Translations under genes and position numbers: made by a program | Assembly: GCA_029891385.1 (NCBI GenBank) | Contig: CM057229.1 | Coordinates: 3,411,001 to 3,475,000, forward strand | Source: Erythroxylum novogranatense | Lineage: Eukaryota; Streptophyta; Magnoliopsida; Malpighiales; Erythroxylaceae | Length of the DNA stretch: 64,000 nt | Direction of reading: 5' to 3' | The notes under the pieces: generated by a model | Told to the model about the DNA's origin: nothing | What the model saw: the letters and a program-made list of their open reading frames with translations, nothing else | The model's database searches: none | Shown: positions 36,901-48,168 of the stretch, one piece after another | Layout: each line of letters opens with the position of its first letter | Numbering within the stretch: the first letter of the stretch is position 1

Positions 36901-38591
36901 TTAGATTGATTATGTGCAATTATGTGGATATATGCTTGTGTCATTTATGACACAATTTGATGTTATGAGATGAAAAACGTGAAAAGCAAGATGTTTGAAA
37001 AGTGCCTTCGGGCCATCTGAAATTATGTTTTGCTTATGTGCTATATGGGTTTGGTAAGGTCCTTTGTGAGTCAGCGCTGTCTCTACCTGTTTAAGCCTTC
37101 GCCCGGCTGCCTGCAATAGGCAATGGAGATCCGATTACGGACTCCTTTCACGGCTACACTGGACTACGATGCGGGAAAGTGTAGCATGTCCTGTTCACGG
37201 CTGCACATGACCGTTATGCGAGAATGTGCAGTACGTCCTGTTAGGACCGAACCAAACCAATTCTGATGTGTTATGTGTTTTTAATTTGATTATGATGTGA
37301 TACACTATAAAGTGATGCATTCATGTTTAAGACTGTGAATGTTTTGAAAAAGGTTTGAGATTTTGAGAAACGAGAAAGTAAATTTTTACAAGCATGAAAT
37401 TCTGGCTGGATATAAATGTTTTGAAACAAATGAAAATTTTGAGAAAAATCTTAGAAAGTGTTGATGAAATTGAAAAGTTTGAAAATGAGTTTTTGGAGAA
37501 ATTCTTAAATGGGAAATGTTTGAAAAGTTTTTAAAAAAACAGATTTTTTCCGCTTATTGTTCAGTTTATAAATGTATTATCCACGAGCTTCGAGCTCCCC
37601 CCTTTCATCCCCATCTCCGTGTTTTCACGCAGGAGATCGGATGGAAGACGAGTATGATGTCAAACCGATAGTTTTTGTATGCTTTGTTTTAGGTGAAATG
37701 TTGGAGTTTAGTTTTGAAGTTGTGAAAAAGGTTTATGGATTAGGTATTGCTTTTGTGTATGGCTTGAAAAGTCATTATGTAAATTATGATGTATTTCAGT
37801 TATGAGTTATGTATGATTGTGGAATAGATTTTGTACGTAAATTTGAATTGAGATGGATATAAATGGCAATTGGAATGTATATGAATGGTTTGTGATTGAA
37901 TTGTGAATATTTGAGTTGAGATGTATTATGGATTGGAATGATGAAGTGTTTAGAACTAAGATTGTGTTTCTTTGGTGTTTGGATGCCGGACGGGAGGTCC
38001 GATGTTGCCTTGTGCTATTGGATTATGTATTAGAAGTGCGTTTCTTTAGTTTTTAAATTTTTGGGCTGTCAAAATACAGCCGTTATGCTGCCGAAATTTC
38101 GGTAAAATTTTGGTAAAATGGGTTTAAAGAAATGAGTTTGAGGATTTATATGATTGTATAAGAAATGATTAAGATGAATTAAGTGAATTGAAATTGGTGA
38201 GGATGAATTTCCAAAAAGGGAATTGTATGGAATGGTTATGATTTGAATGAGATTGATTAAAGAGAAAATGAATGAATAAGAGGAAAAAAAAATGTATACC
38301 GGATTTGAAATGTCGTAAGGTTTCCAACGTGATTAGTTTGCTATGCTTCATGTTTGAAACGGATGTCGGTGTTTGTTTCAGTTTGATTATTTAGATTCGC
38401 ATTCGATTCGGAATTCTGCCTTTCGGGTTTCTCCGCTTTGTTATTCGTATTTTCGATGCACAATTTTTCGAGTATTCGTTTCGCTCCGATGATGCGATTT
38501 GTATTCCGATTAGCGATTTCGCGCTTTTCGATTTTTCGTTTTTCCGTTCCGTTTTTCGGTTGGGATCCGGTTCCCGGATCGGGTCCCAACA
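33969..38591 (+). repeat. Solo LTR of family B, 4623 bp, with target duplication
   Basis: Starts TGTTGGACCCC and ends GGGTCCCAACA, so the ends are near-perfect inverted copies. It is flanked on both sides by TGTGG (33964-33968 and 38592-38596). No internal domain, primer site or second LTR is present, so it is a solo LTR, the usual product of LTR-LTR recombination. The - strand LTR at 13133-17064 is the same family. Only incidental ORFs are present. Confidence 0.9.
37149..37242 (+). repeat. Two tandem 47-bp stem-loop units in solo LTR B
   Basis: Units 37149-37195 and 37196-37242 both start CACGGCT and end GTCCTGTT. Unit 1 has stem CTACACT/AGTGTAG, unit 2 has CTGCACAT/ATGTGCAG. Stem bases differ between units but both arms change together. 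Confidence 0.8.
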
Positions 38592-38596
38592 TGTGG

Positions 38597-39345
<749 letters not shown>

Positions 39346-39720
39346 TTATGAATTCATATAGTCCTGTGTATCCTGCAAAGCAATACACATACAAAAAGGA
39401 TAACCCAAAAATGAGCAAATTTCACATATCTTTATTTGTTGGTCATCCCTTAGTCCTTGCGCGGCTATGGATGTGCTTTATGGTCAAACTTGGAAGTAAC
39501 AACATATAGAAACTCGTCATCATAATAAGGATACTATGAAAAATTAGAATTAAAAGCATACTGATAGTGAGCCATGTCATTAAAAGAAAAGCAAAAAAAG
39601 CTATGAAACTAAAACAAACAAAAGACAAGGTAACCAAAAATTAAAAAAATATATCACTAGAAAAAATTATCAAGAAATTCTCCAGCAACGGCTCCAAAAT
39701 TTGGTACTGCTGTCACCTGC
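39346..39720 (-). other. Gypsy leader with degenerate primer site
   Basis: TGGAGCCGTTGCTGGAGA on the - strand (39679-39696) is a two-base variant of the TGGCGCCGTTGCCGGGGA primer site common in plant Athila/Tat-type gypsy elements. Below it is a T-rich leader-like tract. With the gag remnant below 39095 this suggests one element interrupted by the plastid fragment. Confidence 0.5.
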
Positions 39721-41639
39721 AACTAAATTAATAACAACTCTAACAATGAAACATGCAGTTAGTGAAGAGTTACGGTCGTTCCTATGAGAAATTTTTAACG
39801 GTAAAGGTTATACGAGTTTAAAGTTTAAAAAAGGAGGATTTTAATTCACGTAAATTTAAGAAATTAGGAATGCAAAAAAATAAAAAAAAATTAACAAAAA
39901 TAATCATATTTAAAAATTCAGTAGACAAACCTTGGTTTCAAGTCACCGATGTTATCACACTAATATAGATCATCGATATAAAATTCATTCCATTAACAAA
40001 CATTCAATGGGTGATGTTTTCTTTTAAGATTAAATGAATAGAAACATATATTCTAAACATTCTTATTAGTCAACAACTTAGATACGATCTTAAGTTTAAT
40101 TGATTTATAGCTTTAAGGACTAAGAAACCAATGAACAAGACAACACATATACGACATGCATTTAATCAATTTAAGCACCTTCTTAAAATTTCCAAACTCT
40201 AACGTAAAGACGATAATCATAATTGCCACTTTGGATTAGCAAAATCGAATATCAAATCTTACTAATCTGGCTATAAATTAAACAAATCAATTCCTAGTTG
40301 CGCACCCTAGAAATCAATCAATTCAATCATGAAAAGCAATTCAGAATACACTCAATATTCATCAATGAAACAAACTTTATTAAGAAATCTCACACATACT
40401 AGATGATAATATGGTTCCCTTCAACCAAGAAGAAAGATTTAGCTACTCATAACAAAAGTGAAAACCAATAAAGAAATAACAAAATACAAAGTCTCCATCT
40501 GTGGTCTTTTCCAAAAAATATGAAAATTCTTAGAAAACTATTGTAAAAACATAAACTTCCTATCATAATGCCCCACGTGAACAGTAAAAATGTCTTCTTT
40601 TATGATTTCCAATGTCCTCCCTCTTCCCTCCTATCTTAATCTTCAACAGATACACTCCCCACATATTCAGGTTGCAGATCGCCGTCAATAAGGCAACAAT
40701 TTGATTCTTAAGATTATGAAGATCTTAGGTGGATCGAATCTGATTTCAATTCAGGATTTGCAAATATTCTTTTTCCTTGCACGTGCCTATGCTTAGTCAA
40801 TTACTTTTTTGCTAGCTAGGAATTCAAATTGTCTTTATTTTCCTTGCATCTTTTTTATCCAATTTCATCATTCATGTGTTAAAAATCATCCGAGAACAAT
40901 TAAGAAACAAGTCCATTAATTTTGAATAATAATTTCAACACATTCAAGAGATTTATATGCAAAATTAGCACAAAAATTACAACTTAACAAAAGTCTACAC
41001 ATAACAGTGAGATCCATTAAAACTTTTGGAATATATATTTTATATAATTGACAAAAGTTTGATCCTGTTAAATTTTCATCTATTAAGGGTCTATTTTGAA
41101 TGTTTTAAAATGTTATAGTTGAATTTAAATGCTCGAAATATTAAAGCTCAATATGTATTATGATAAAAACTTTGATGTTCAAATTACATTTTTTAGCTAT
41201 AAATTATTTACGAGAACACTTTGATGTCCAATGACATATTATATATAAGATGGGAGTTCAATTATGGAAATTAAATGCTAATTGTGCATAAATATAATAT
41301 AAGATACAAGATCTTAAATTAAATAATTTTCATAATAGAATCATCCACAATATAATGTATACTTATAAAGAGGAATATCTAAGAAAAACACATTAGGTAA
41401 TTTTAGGTGTAAGTTTTTAGCAACAAAAAGAACCTAAAAATGGAAAGACAAGCATATATAAAAACACGAATATAAGACAAGTTAGGTTTATTAAGAAAGA
41501 GCAGCGAATGAGGTGATTTATAGTGAATAATTGGGGTGGTAAAAGATTAATAAGATAAACAATAGTGAAAAAAGGCATCACCAAAATGATTTAGGAAAAG
41601 AGGCACGGATAAGAAGAATAAGACTATATCAGTAATGTG
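39721..41639. other. AT-rich region, possible LTR remnant, no gene
   Basis: Follows the degenerate primer site, so 39721 to about 40930 may be the matching LTR; a - strand TGTTGAAATTATTATT near 40930 could be its start. No second LTR is available to prove it. 40930-41639 is AT-rich with no coding signal. Confidence 0.35.
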
Positions 41640-42790
41640 AAGAATTTTTAGCTCAACAAGGCCATTTTGTTATGAAATAATAGGACAAGAGATACGATAT
41701 GTAATGTCATGAGAAGTAAGAAAGCAAGTAAAAACACATTTGATGAGTTCAAAAGCTCTATCACATTGAAATGTTTTAATAGTGGTAGAAAAAAGATTTT
41801 CAACTGTTGATTTGAAAGTTTGAAAGTGAGAGAGAGCATAAGATTTCAGAGTTAAAGGGAAATATCCAATGTCCAACGACTGAAATCATTAACAAGGATA
41901 ATAAAATAATGAAAGCCAAAAATAGAGAGAGAGGGGGAAGGTCCATAAATATTATAATAAATAAGTTGTAAATGACTATTGGAGACATAAGAAGTCAACT
42001 AAAATGGAAGTATAATACCTTTTTCCTTTAAAACAAAAGATACAATTATTTTTTAAATTGGATGGTAAAGAAAAAAGATGTGACAACCTAAAAAGTGTTG
42101 TTGAACAGGGACGACTAAGACGTTGATGCCAGAGGTTGGGTGGAGTAGGAGTGACAGTGAAGGTGACATGATTTCTAAAATGCAAAGGAATTTTTGTAAG
42201 ATAGAGATTGTTGTGGATGGAATTGAGAATTAGTGGTGTCTTGGTGGTGGATCCTTTACAATATGGGAAAATAGGTTAAACTCATTGAGACAATAATTCT
42301 CTTTAACAAATTTTTCAACCCGGAGCAGATTAGTAGTATGTTGAGGAACAACTAAAACGTTAGTCAAATGGAGTGGACGGAGTGGAGTATATAGAGTAAA
42401 ATTACCAATAAAGAAATTTGTGTGTGACCATTGCTAATAATCACTTGAATTGGACCATTGTAAAGTGTTTCAGATTCTATAAGTTGAGGATTGGGTGTTA
42501 TGTGATTGGTAATACTAGTGTCAGATAGAAATTCAATGAGAGTGCTCAAAGAGAATTTGGAATTTTTAGACGGATTTTGAATGTTTAGGCTATGGGAAGA
42601 GTTTTGTAATCGGTTGAAGCTCTGAAAGAATGGTTTTGAGATTCAAAGTATCAAAAATGATAGTGGGCTACAATATGTCCCTATTTACAAAAAAAATAGC
42701 ATTGAGATGATTATTTGTTATTGTAATTGGAGTTGGGAAAGGAGAATCATTTTTGGGACTGGGCCTAAGAAAAGTAATGGGTTGAGTGGG
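41640..42790 (-). pseudogene. Decayed copia protease and integrase (family 2, copy 1)
   Basis: From high to low: a protease-like FLSDTSITNHITPN (42364-42549), a LWHQRLSRP GAG-pre-integrase motif (about 42100-42185), a CIFCFKGKRYYTS knuckle, then integrase core traces ENLFSTTIKTFQCDRAFELI and CPIIS*QNGLVELK near 41650. Many stops and shifts. The style is that of Retrofit/Hopscotch-like copia elements (inference). Confidence 0.7.
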
Positions 42791-43609
42791 GAATCTGGCT
42801 GGTGGATGGGTCAACGGAAAGCATTAGTCCATTTAAGGAAATTGGCCTGAAAAAGGATGTTATCCTATTTAGGCCATTAGTAGAATCCATCACACCATTG
42901 GAGGAAATGCTTGAACCAAGAAAATTAGGTTTATTTAAGGGATCAACCATTATTGCTATCATACTCGCTAATGGTATGGTGATCGATGTAAGAAAAGGTG
43001 AACAATGCACTAGCTGGAGCAGAGGGGTTATGTTTATGGTAGGACTAAAGATGTTACTCATGGATGAGTATCTTCACTCGTAGTTCATCGAAAGAGATAG
43101 GTGTTTTGCGATGCTCCATAGTAGTGATAAATGATTTTAGCCAGAGGGCAAGTCATAGAGGGTGAAAAGAATAAGATCCTTGTTAGAAATGGTGCCTTTA
43201 ATGGCAGCCAACTCGTTAGTAGTATGGGAGATGGTGGAGAGATTGTCAATGATCAATGTAGATCCTTTCTTTAAGGTATGGAGTTTTGACCTTAAACATG
43301 GTTCTATAAGAATTTTTAATTCAAAAATTTGGCATGGTCGAGTTAGGCTTAGGCTTGATCATAGCTACCTCAAGTCCGTTGGTATCGAGCTTGTCATCCC
43401 TAGTTGGACTGCTGTATGAAATGTCTTTTCAATCCAATCAAGATATCATGTGTTGTGTGGTGAGTAATTACAAGTTAGGCAGTGGAGGTGGAGAGGAAAG
43501 TTGTAAGGAAGCAATAAATTAGTTGGTCAATTTTCTTCCATTTAACAAATTTTGGAGACAGGATCACTATCTAATATAACTACTTTAGGAGTTATTCCAT
43601 CAGCATAAC
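42791..43609 (-). pseudogene. Decayed copia gag (family 2, copy 1)
   Basis: Fragments LKKGSTLIIDNLSTISHTTN, ELAAIKGTISNKDLILFTL and FITTMEHRKTPISFDEL match a copia gag (UBN2 region) in adjacent frames. The same pieces recur in copy 2 (46956-47700), such as KGSTLIIDYISTTSHTVNEL. Frames on the + strand here are shadows. Confidence 0.65.
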
Positions 43610-43859
43610 CGAGAATGTCAATATCTCGGATTAGGCCCCGATTGCTCCTATCTTGGTCCAGCACAACCATAGGCAGGGATAAGTCTACCCATAGCTCGAT
43701 CCATGACCCGATGGGCCAGGGGTGGGCAAGACCAACCCAACCTATGTTATATTGTTTTAAAAGGTAAAAAATAACGTCTTTTTTTAACAAAACGACATTG
43801 TTTTAAAACTAATGGTCCAACCATGGGCCGGCCCGACCTCGACCCAGTGACATCCCTAC
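43610..43859. mobile_element. MITE-like insertion in copia copy 1 (hAT-type?)
   Basis: Present in copy 1 but absent from copy 2, where CATAAC runs directly into the shared downstream sequence (about 47690). It contains CAGGGATAAGTCTACCCATA near its left part and ends CCCAGTGACATCCCTAC, roughly inverted AGGGAT-type ends. CGAGAATG to the left and CGAGGAGA to the right may be a decayed 8-bp duplication. Confidence 0.45.
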
Positions 43860-44140
43860 CGAGGAGATTAGTTGTGGTAATGTTTGCTTTAATTTGATTT
43901 CACCAAATAAGATAGTTTGATGCATCTAATTGTATAATTAGGTACTTGATAATGTGGTTGAAAGGTAATGTGTTGTGTTTTGTCATTATATGTGCAACTT
44001 GTTGCTGGTGATAAGATGTTTTCAGTTTAATGTTAAGGATGAACGTAGGCAATATGTTTTGATGCGATATGAGTGTGTGTTAACAAAAAACTACTCATAG
44101 ACTGTAATATCATAAAGAATGTATAAATTGGGAATTATTT
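43860..44140 (-). other. Leader and primer-site remnant (family 2, copy 1)
   Basis: Aligns with 47700-47985 and, in part, with 52281-52480. The primer site is decayed (ATGATATTACAG against GATATCAGAGC in the other copies). The match stops near 44140, where the LINE begins. Confidence 0.55.
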
Positions 44141-44143
44141 TCA

Positions 44144-45500
44144 TTGTTTTGTTGTAATGAGAAAAGAAGCAGTTTATTAATCCTGTTATACAAAAATAAA
44201 AAGGACATCCAAATCTATTACAACTATAGAGACATTAAATTACTTAGACACACCATAAAGTTAGGAAAAAAGGTGATTGAGAAGAGAGTGAGAAAGGAAG
44301 CTTCTATCTCGAAAAATCAGTTTGACTTTATGTCATAAAAGTCCACGACAAAAGCTTTACATCTCCTTAAAAAAGTAATGGAATATTACAGGGAAATACA
44401 ACGTAACATACATATAGTTTTTATTGATTTAAAGAAGGCGTATGATAAAGTATCTAGGGAAATCATATAGAGATGTTTAAAAGCTAAGGTAGTTCTTATG
44501 ACTTGTATAGGAGTTATTAGGGATATATACGAACTTGTAAAAGCTAGAGTAAGGACAATATGAGGTGATATAGAGCATAGGACAATATGAGGTGATATAG
44601 AGCATTTTTCTATTAATATTGGGCTACACCAAATCTCCTTTTTGAGCTCCTTTTTATTTGCAACAGTTATGGATGACGTCGTAAAGAATATCAAAGGGGA
44701 TGTGCCTTGGCGTATGTTGCCTACTGATGACATTGTTTTAGTGGATGAGACAAAAAAAGGGTATCAATGTTAAGCTTGAACTTTGGAGAGATGTGGTAGA
44801 GTCGAAAGAATTTAAATTGAGTAAGACTAAGACTAAGACTAAGTCCATAGAATGTAACTTTTCATAACATAGAATGGATACCGATGTGGAGATAAAAATT
44901 GGTTCAAAAGTTATATTACAAAAGGAGCATTTTAAGTATCTAGGACCTATCATCCAGAGCAATTGAGAAATTGATGAGGACACAGTCCACCGTATCAAAT
45001 CAGGTTAGCTTAAATGAAAAAGTGCATCGAGAGTTTTATGTGATAAGAAGATACTACTTAAGTTTAAAAGTAAATTATATCGTTTAGCAATTAGGCGAAT
45101 CATGCTCTGTGGGATATAGTTTTAGCCTATCAAACAAGTGCATAATCATAAGCTAATAATTGCGGAGATAAGGATGCTTTGTTGGATGTGCAACTTTAGT
45201 AGAAGAGATAAGGTCAGGAATATAGTGGTGAGGACCAATTAAAGGTGGCTAATATTATTGAAAATTTAAGAGAGACAAAGTTTAAGTGGTTTGAACATGT
45301 TAAGAGGAGACACCTAAATGTTCTAGTAGAAAAAAGCGAGAAGATTGTATTTAGAGGTTGTGAGAGGAGAAAAGGAAGGCCTAAGAAAAATTGGAAGAAG
45401 TGATCAAGAATAATATGACTCTGCTGAAACTTATTGAAAACATGACCCATAATAGAAAACTTTAATATGCTAAGATATAGATAAAGGATCTCTCTTAAAG
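44144..45500 (+). pseudogene. Decayed RTE-type LINE reverse transcriptase
   Basis: Translation across frames gives the classic plant RTE pattern: YKNKKDIQIYYNYRDIKLL, KKVIEKRVRKEA, ISKNQFDFM, IVFIDLKKAYDKVSREII, GVIRDIYELVKARVRTI, a damaged catalytic box MLPTDDIVLVDET (normally FADD), and the C-terminal GRPKKNW. Many stops are present. A 27-bp tandem duplication (44552-44605) lies within it, and GACTAA repeats occur near 44825. The 5' part of the LINE (endonuclease) is absent. Confidence 0.8.
44552..44605 (+). repeat. 27-bp perfect tandem duplication in the LINE
   Basis: AGGACAATATGAGGTGATAT and the next seven bases occur twice in succession. It arose after the LINE inserted, since it adds nine codons to the RT. 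Confidence 0.8.
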
Positions 45501-45611
45501 AGACCAATGTTGTTTTCATAGGTTTGTTAGTATTTTTCTTTTAGATTTAGCCTAATCTTTTACACAAGTACTAATCATTCTCCTCCTTATTAATTACTTA
45601 ATTAATTAATT

Positions 45612-45873
<262 letters not shown>

Positions 45874-45877
45874 GTGA

Positions 45878-46015
45878 AAGTGGAAGATCTGCAACTTGAG
45901 AAGAAACAATAGAATCAAGTGTTGGTTGTATTATACTGTTAGAGTTGTAAGACGGATCTACAAAAGAAATATTAGGAAATAAAGATATGGTAGGTAGGGA
46001 GATTTTTTTTAGGGT
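45878..46015 (-). pseudogene. Copia integrase-RT linker remnant
   Basis: The - strand frame reads PTISLFPNISFVDPSYN and SIIQPTLDSIVSSQVADLPL, typical of the variable linker between copia integrase and RT. It is isolated, with the microsatellite on one side and AT-rich DNA on the other. Confidence 0.45.
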
Positions 46016-46611
46016 TTATTATCTTGAAATTTTAACATTGTAAAAAATACTTTATGTTCCAAAAAAGTGACATATCAAGAGACTCAAAGTCTTTGAGATA
46101 ATAGATCGTAACATCTATATCATTTGTGCTCTAATATTATGTGAAAATGAAGAACAAAGAAGGATGAAAGGCTTTCTGTATTTTTGTACATACTAGATAT
46201 TATGTATATCGATCTATTTATAAACTTTAGGTGATTCCAATTAAAAAAATATAATCAAGTAAGTAATTATATAGTATTAATGTACATTATTCCACGAGAA
46301 ATTTAAGATTAAATATATGTTGATGTTTTACTTCTAAATATTATGTTAATACGTGACATAAGAAGAAGAATAACATAAACAGGGCAGTCGTCAAACGTTG
46401 AAACTGGTCTTGAGGCAGGCTTGACTCTTAACAAGGGCAAGAAGGGCCCCCGCCTAGGACTCATTCATGACCTCCCACATTTTGCCTCATGTTGTTTTTT
46501 ATGAGAACCTATTCTTGATACTCATAAAAAACAAAAAGAGGATAAATAAAGTTTTTTTTTCACTTTAACCGAGGCTTATAAAACGTTTAAAAGGCCCTGT
46601 ATTGAGGGAAT
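46016..46611. other. AT-rich region with a possible copia primer site
   Basis: On the - strand CATAATATTAGAGCAC (46126-46141) is a decayed TGGTATCAGAGC-like site, so a copia leader may start here. Otherwise there is no gene. A short GC-rich patch (gggcccccgcctagg) near 46447 is unexplained. Confidence 0.35.
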
Positions 46612-46955
46612 TTGTTGAGATGATTAGGAGATTTATGGTGTGCTCTAACGTACTTGAGGAGGGAAATGAAAAGAATTGCATAAGAACTTAATCTTTTTCT
46701 TCCCACGAATGGTTAAAAGCTAGTAGGATCCTCTATCTAATTTTATGGTGTCCAACTCTTTCAATGTCCAAAACGACATTGTTTTGGCTATTCGATAGGA
46801 TTGGACACCATTTAAACTTATGTTCAATACCTAAAACAACGTCATTTTGGGTATTAAACAGAGTTAGACATCGTAAAATTAGACAGAGGATCTGATCTGG
46901 GTTAAAAAAGCATAAACAAAATGCTACTATCTACGTCAATGTTGAAACAGGCTTC
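46612..46955 (+). pseudogene. P450 exon fragment (copy 2), interrupted by a MITE
   Basis: Matches 52985-53160 in order: ttgttgagatgattaggaga, gggaaatgaaaagaattgc, cgaatggttaaaag, then gcataaacaaaatgct. Translation gives pieces such as VEMIRRFMV, EEGNEKN and HEWLK with the MITE between EWLK and KHKQ. See the fuller copy for family assignment. Confidence 0.6.
46711..46908. mobile_element. MITE with 9-bp target duplication
   Basis: The 180-bp element at 46720-46899 is flanked by GGTTAAAAG and GGTTAAAAA. Its inverted ends of about 35 bp share GATCCTCTATCTAATTTTAT with GATCCTCTGTCTAATTTTAC. The paralogous site at about 53094 (AATGGTTAAAAGAGCATAAG) is empty, which confirms the insertion. A 9-bp duplication suggests Mutator-type mobilisation (inference). 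Confidence 0.8.
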
Positions 46956-47700
46956 TTGGGTTTGACGTCAAGGCAAAACATTAGTCTATTTGAGGAAATT
47001 GGTCTAGAAAAGAAGTTGTCCCATTTGGGCCATTAGTAGAGTCCATCGACGCATTTGAGGAAAATTCTTAACCAAGAAAATTAGGGTTTTCTTGGATGAA
47101 CCTCTTCGACCCTTATTGCTATCGCACCTTTTGGTGATGAACTGATGTGGTGATCTATGTAAGAAACGGTGAACACGGCATCAACTAGTGCAGAGTGGTT
47201 ATGTTTAGTTAAGACTAAAGACGATGCTCATAGATGAGTAGCTTTACTCATAGTTTATGAAGGAGATGGGTGTTTTGCAATGCTCGATAGTAGTGATGAA
47301 CAATTTATAGTCAAAGAGAAAAGCCATTAAGGGTGAAAAACAAAAAATCATCACTAGAAATCATGTCTCTGATGGCAGCCAGCTCATTGACAGTATGAGA
47401 GGTGGTGGAGATATAATCAATGATCAGTGTGGATCCTTTGCTCAAGATGTGGAGTTTCCACTAGATAAGAGATTTTTGGGAGTTGGATTGTTGCATGAAA
47501 CGTCTTTACAATCATCGACCCAAAAATCATGTCTTGTGCGGTTACCAAGTCAAACTTGGGCAATGACGGTGTTGAGGGAAGTTATAAGGAAGCAATAAAC
47601 CAATTGGTCAATTTTTTACATTTAACAAGTATAGAAGATAGAGGATCATCATCCAATATAACTTTTGTGAGAGTTGTTTCATCAACATAACTGCAAAGAT
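46956..47700 (-). pseudogene. Decayed copia gag (family 2, copy 2)
   Basis: Collinear with 42800-43560. Fragments include VILDDDPLSSILVKCKK, KGSTLIIDYISTTSHTVN, MISSDDFLFFTLNGF and FITTIEHCKTPISF in shifting frames. No protease or integrase follows; the homology ends at about 46960 next to the P450 fragment. Confidence 0.65.
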
Positions 47701-47796
47701 CAATGATGGTAAGAATTGCTTAAATTTAATTTCACCAAATAAAATAGTTTGATGCATCTAATTATATACTTAGGAAATAGATAATGTGGATGAAAG

Positions 47797-47985
47797 GTGA
47801 TGTATATTGTTCTACCATTATGTGTGCAACTTGTTGCTGGTAATCAAATGTTTTTGGTTTAGCATTAAGGATGAATGTGAGTAATGTTTATAATGTGAGG
47901 TAAGTGTTTATTAATAGAAAATTAGCTTGTAAGCTCTGATATCATTATTGATTATATAAACTATAATTTCTTTTCATTGCTTTGT
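47797..47985 (-). repeat. Leader and primer-site repeat (left copy)
   Basis: About 190 bp nearly identical to 52281-52480, in the same orientation, flanking the Tork-like body. It contains the primer site GATATCAGAGC (- strand, about 47930). Here it continues into family 2 leader and gag at lower coordinates. Confidence 0.8.
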
Positions 47986-47986
47986 T

Positions 47987-48168
47987 TGAAGGACTATATT
48001 TTCTCTTTTTAACTTCTTGACATTAAACCAAAAACAGAAATACAATTTATAAACAACATAGAACATTCTAGTTCTAAACTCTCCATATTCCTAACTCTTC
48101 ACCCTTTCAACTTCCAAACAATTAAAGAAAAAATTAAATAACATTAAAAACAAATTTAAATGCCAACA
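47987..48168 (-). repeat. LTR-like 3' end of the Tork-like copia
   Basis: On the - strand the tract AAGGGGGGGAAA (48169-48180) is followed by TGTTGGCATTTAAA, the usual copia LTR start. About 182 bp later the sequence reaches AGTCCTTCA and then family 2 leader. No matching 5' LTR is found beyond 52480, so this may be a shortened LTR. Confidence 0.5.

Noticed and set aside
42802..43083. 93-codon + strand ORF
   Set aside because: Opposite strand carries recognisable copia gag pieces that recur at 46956-47700; the + frame is not conserved.
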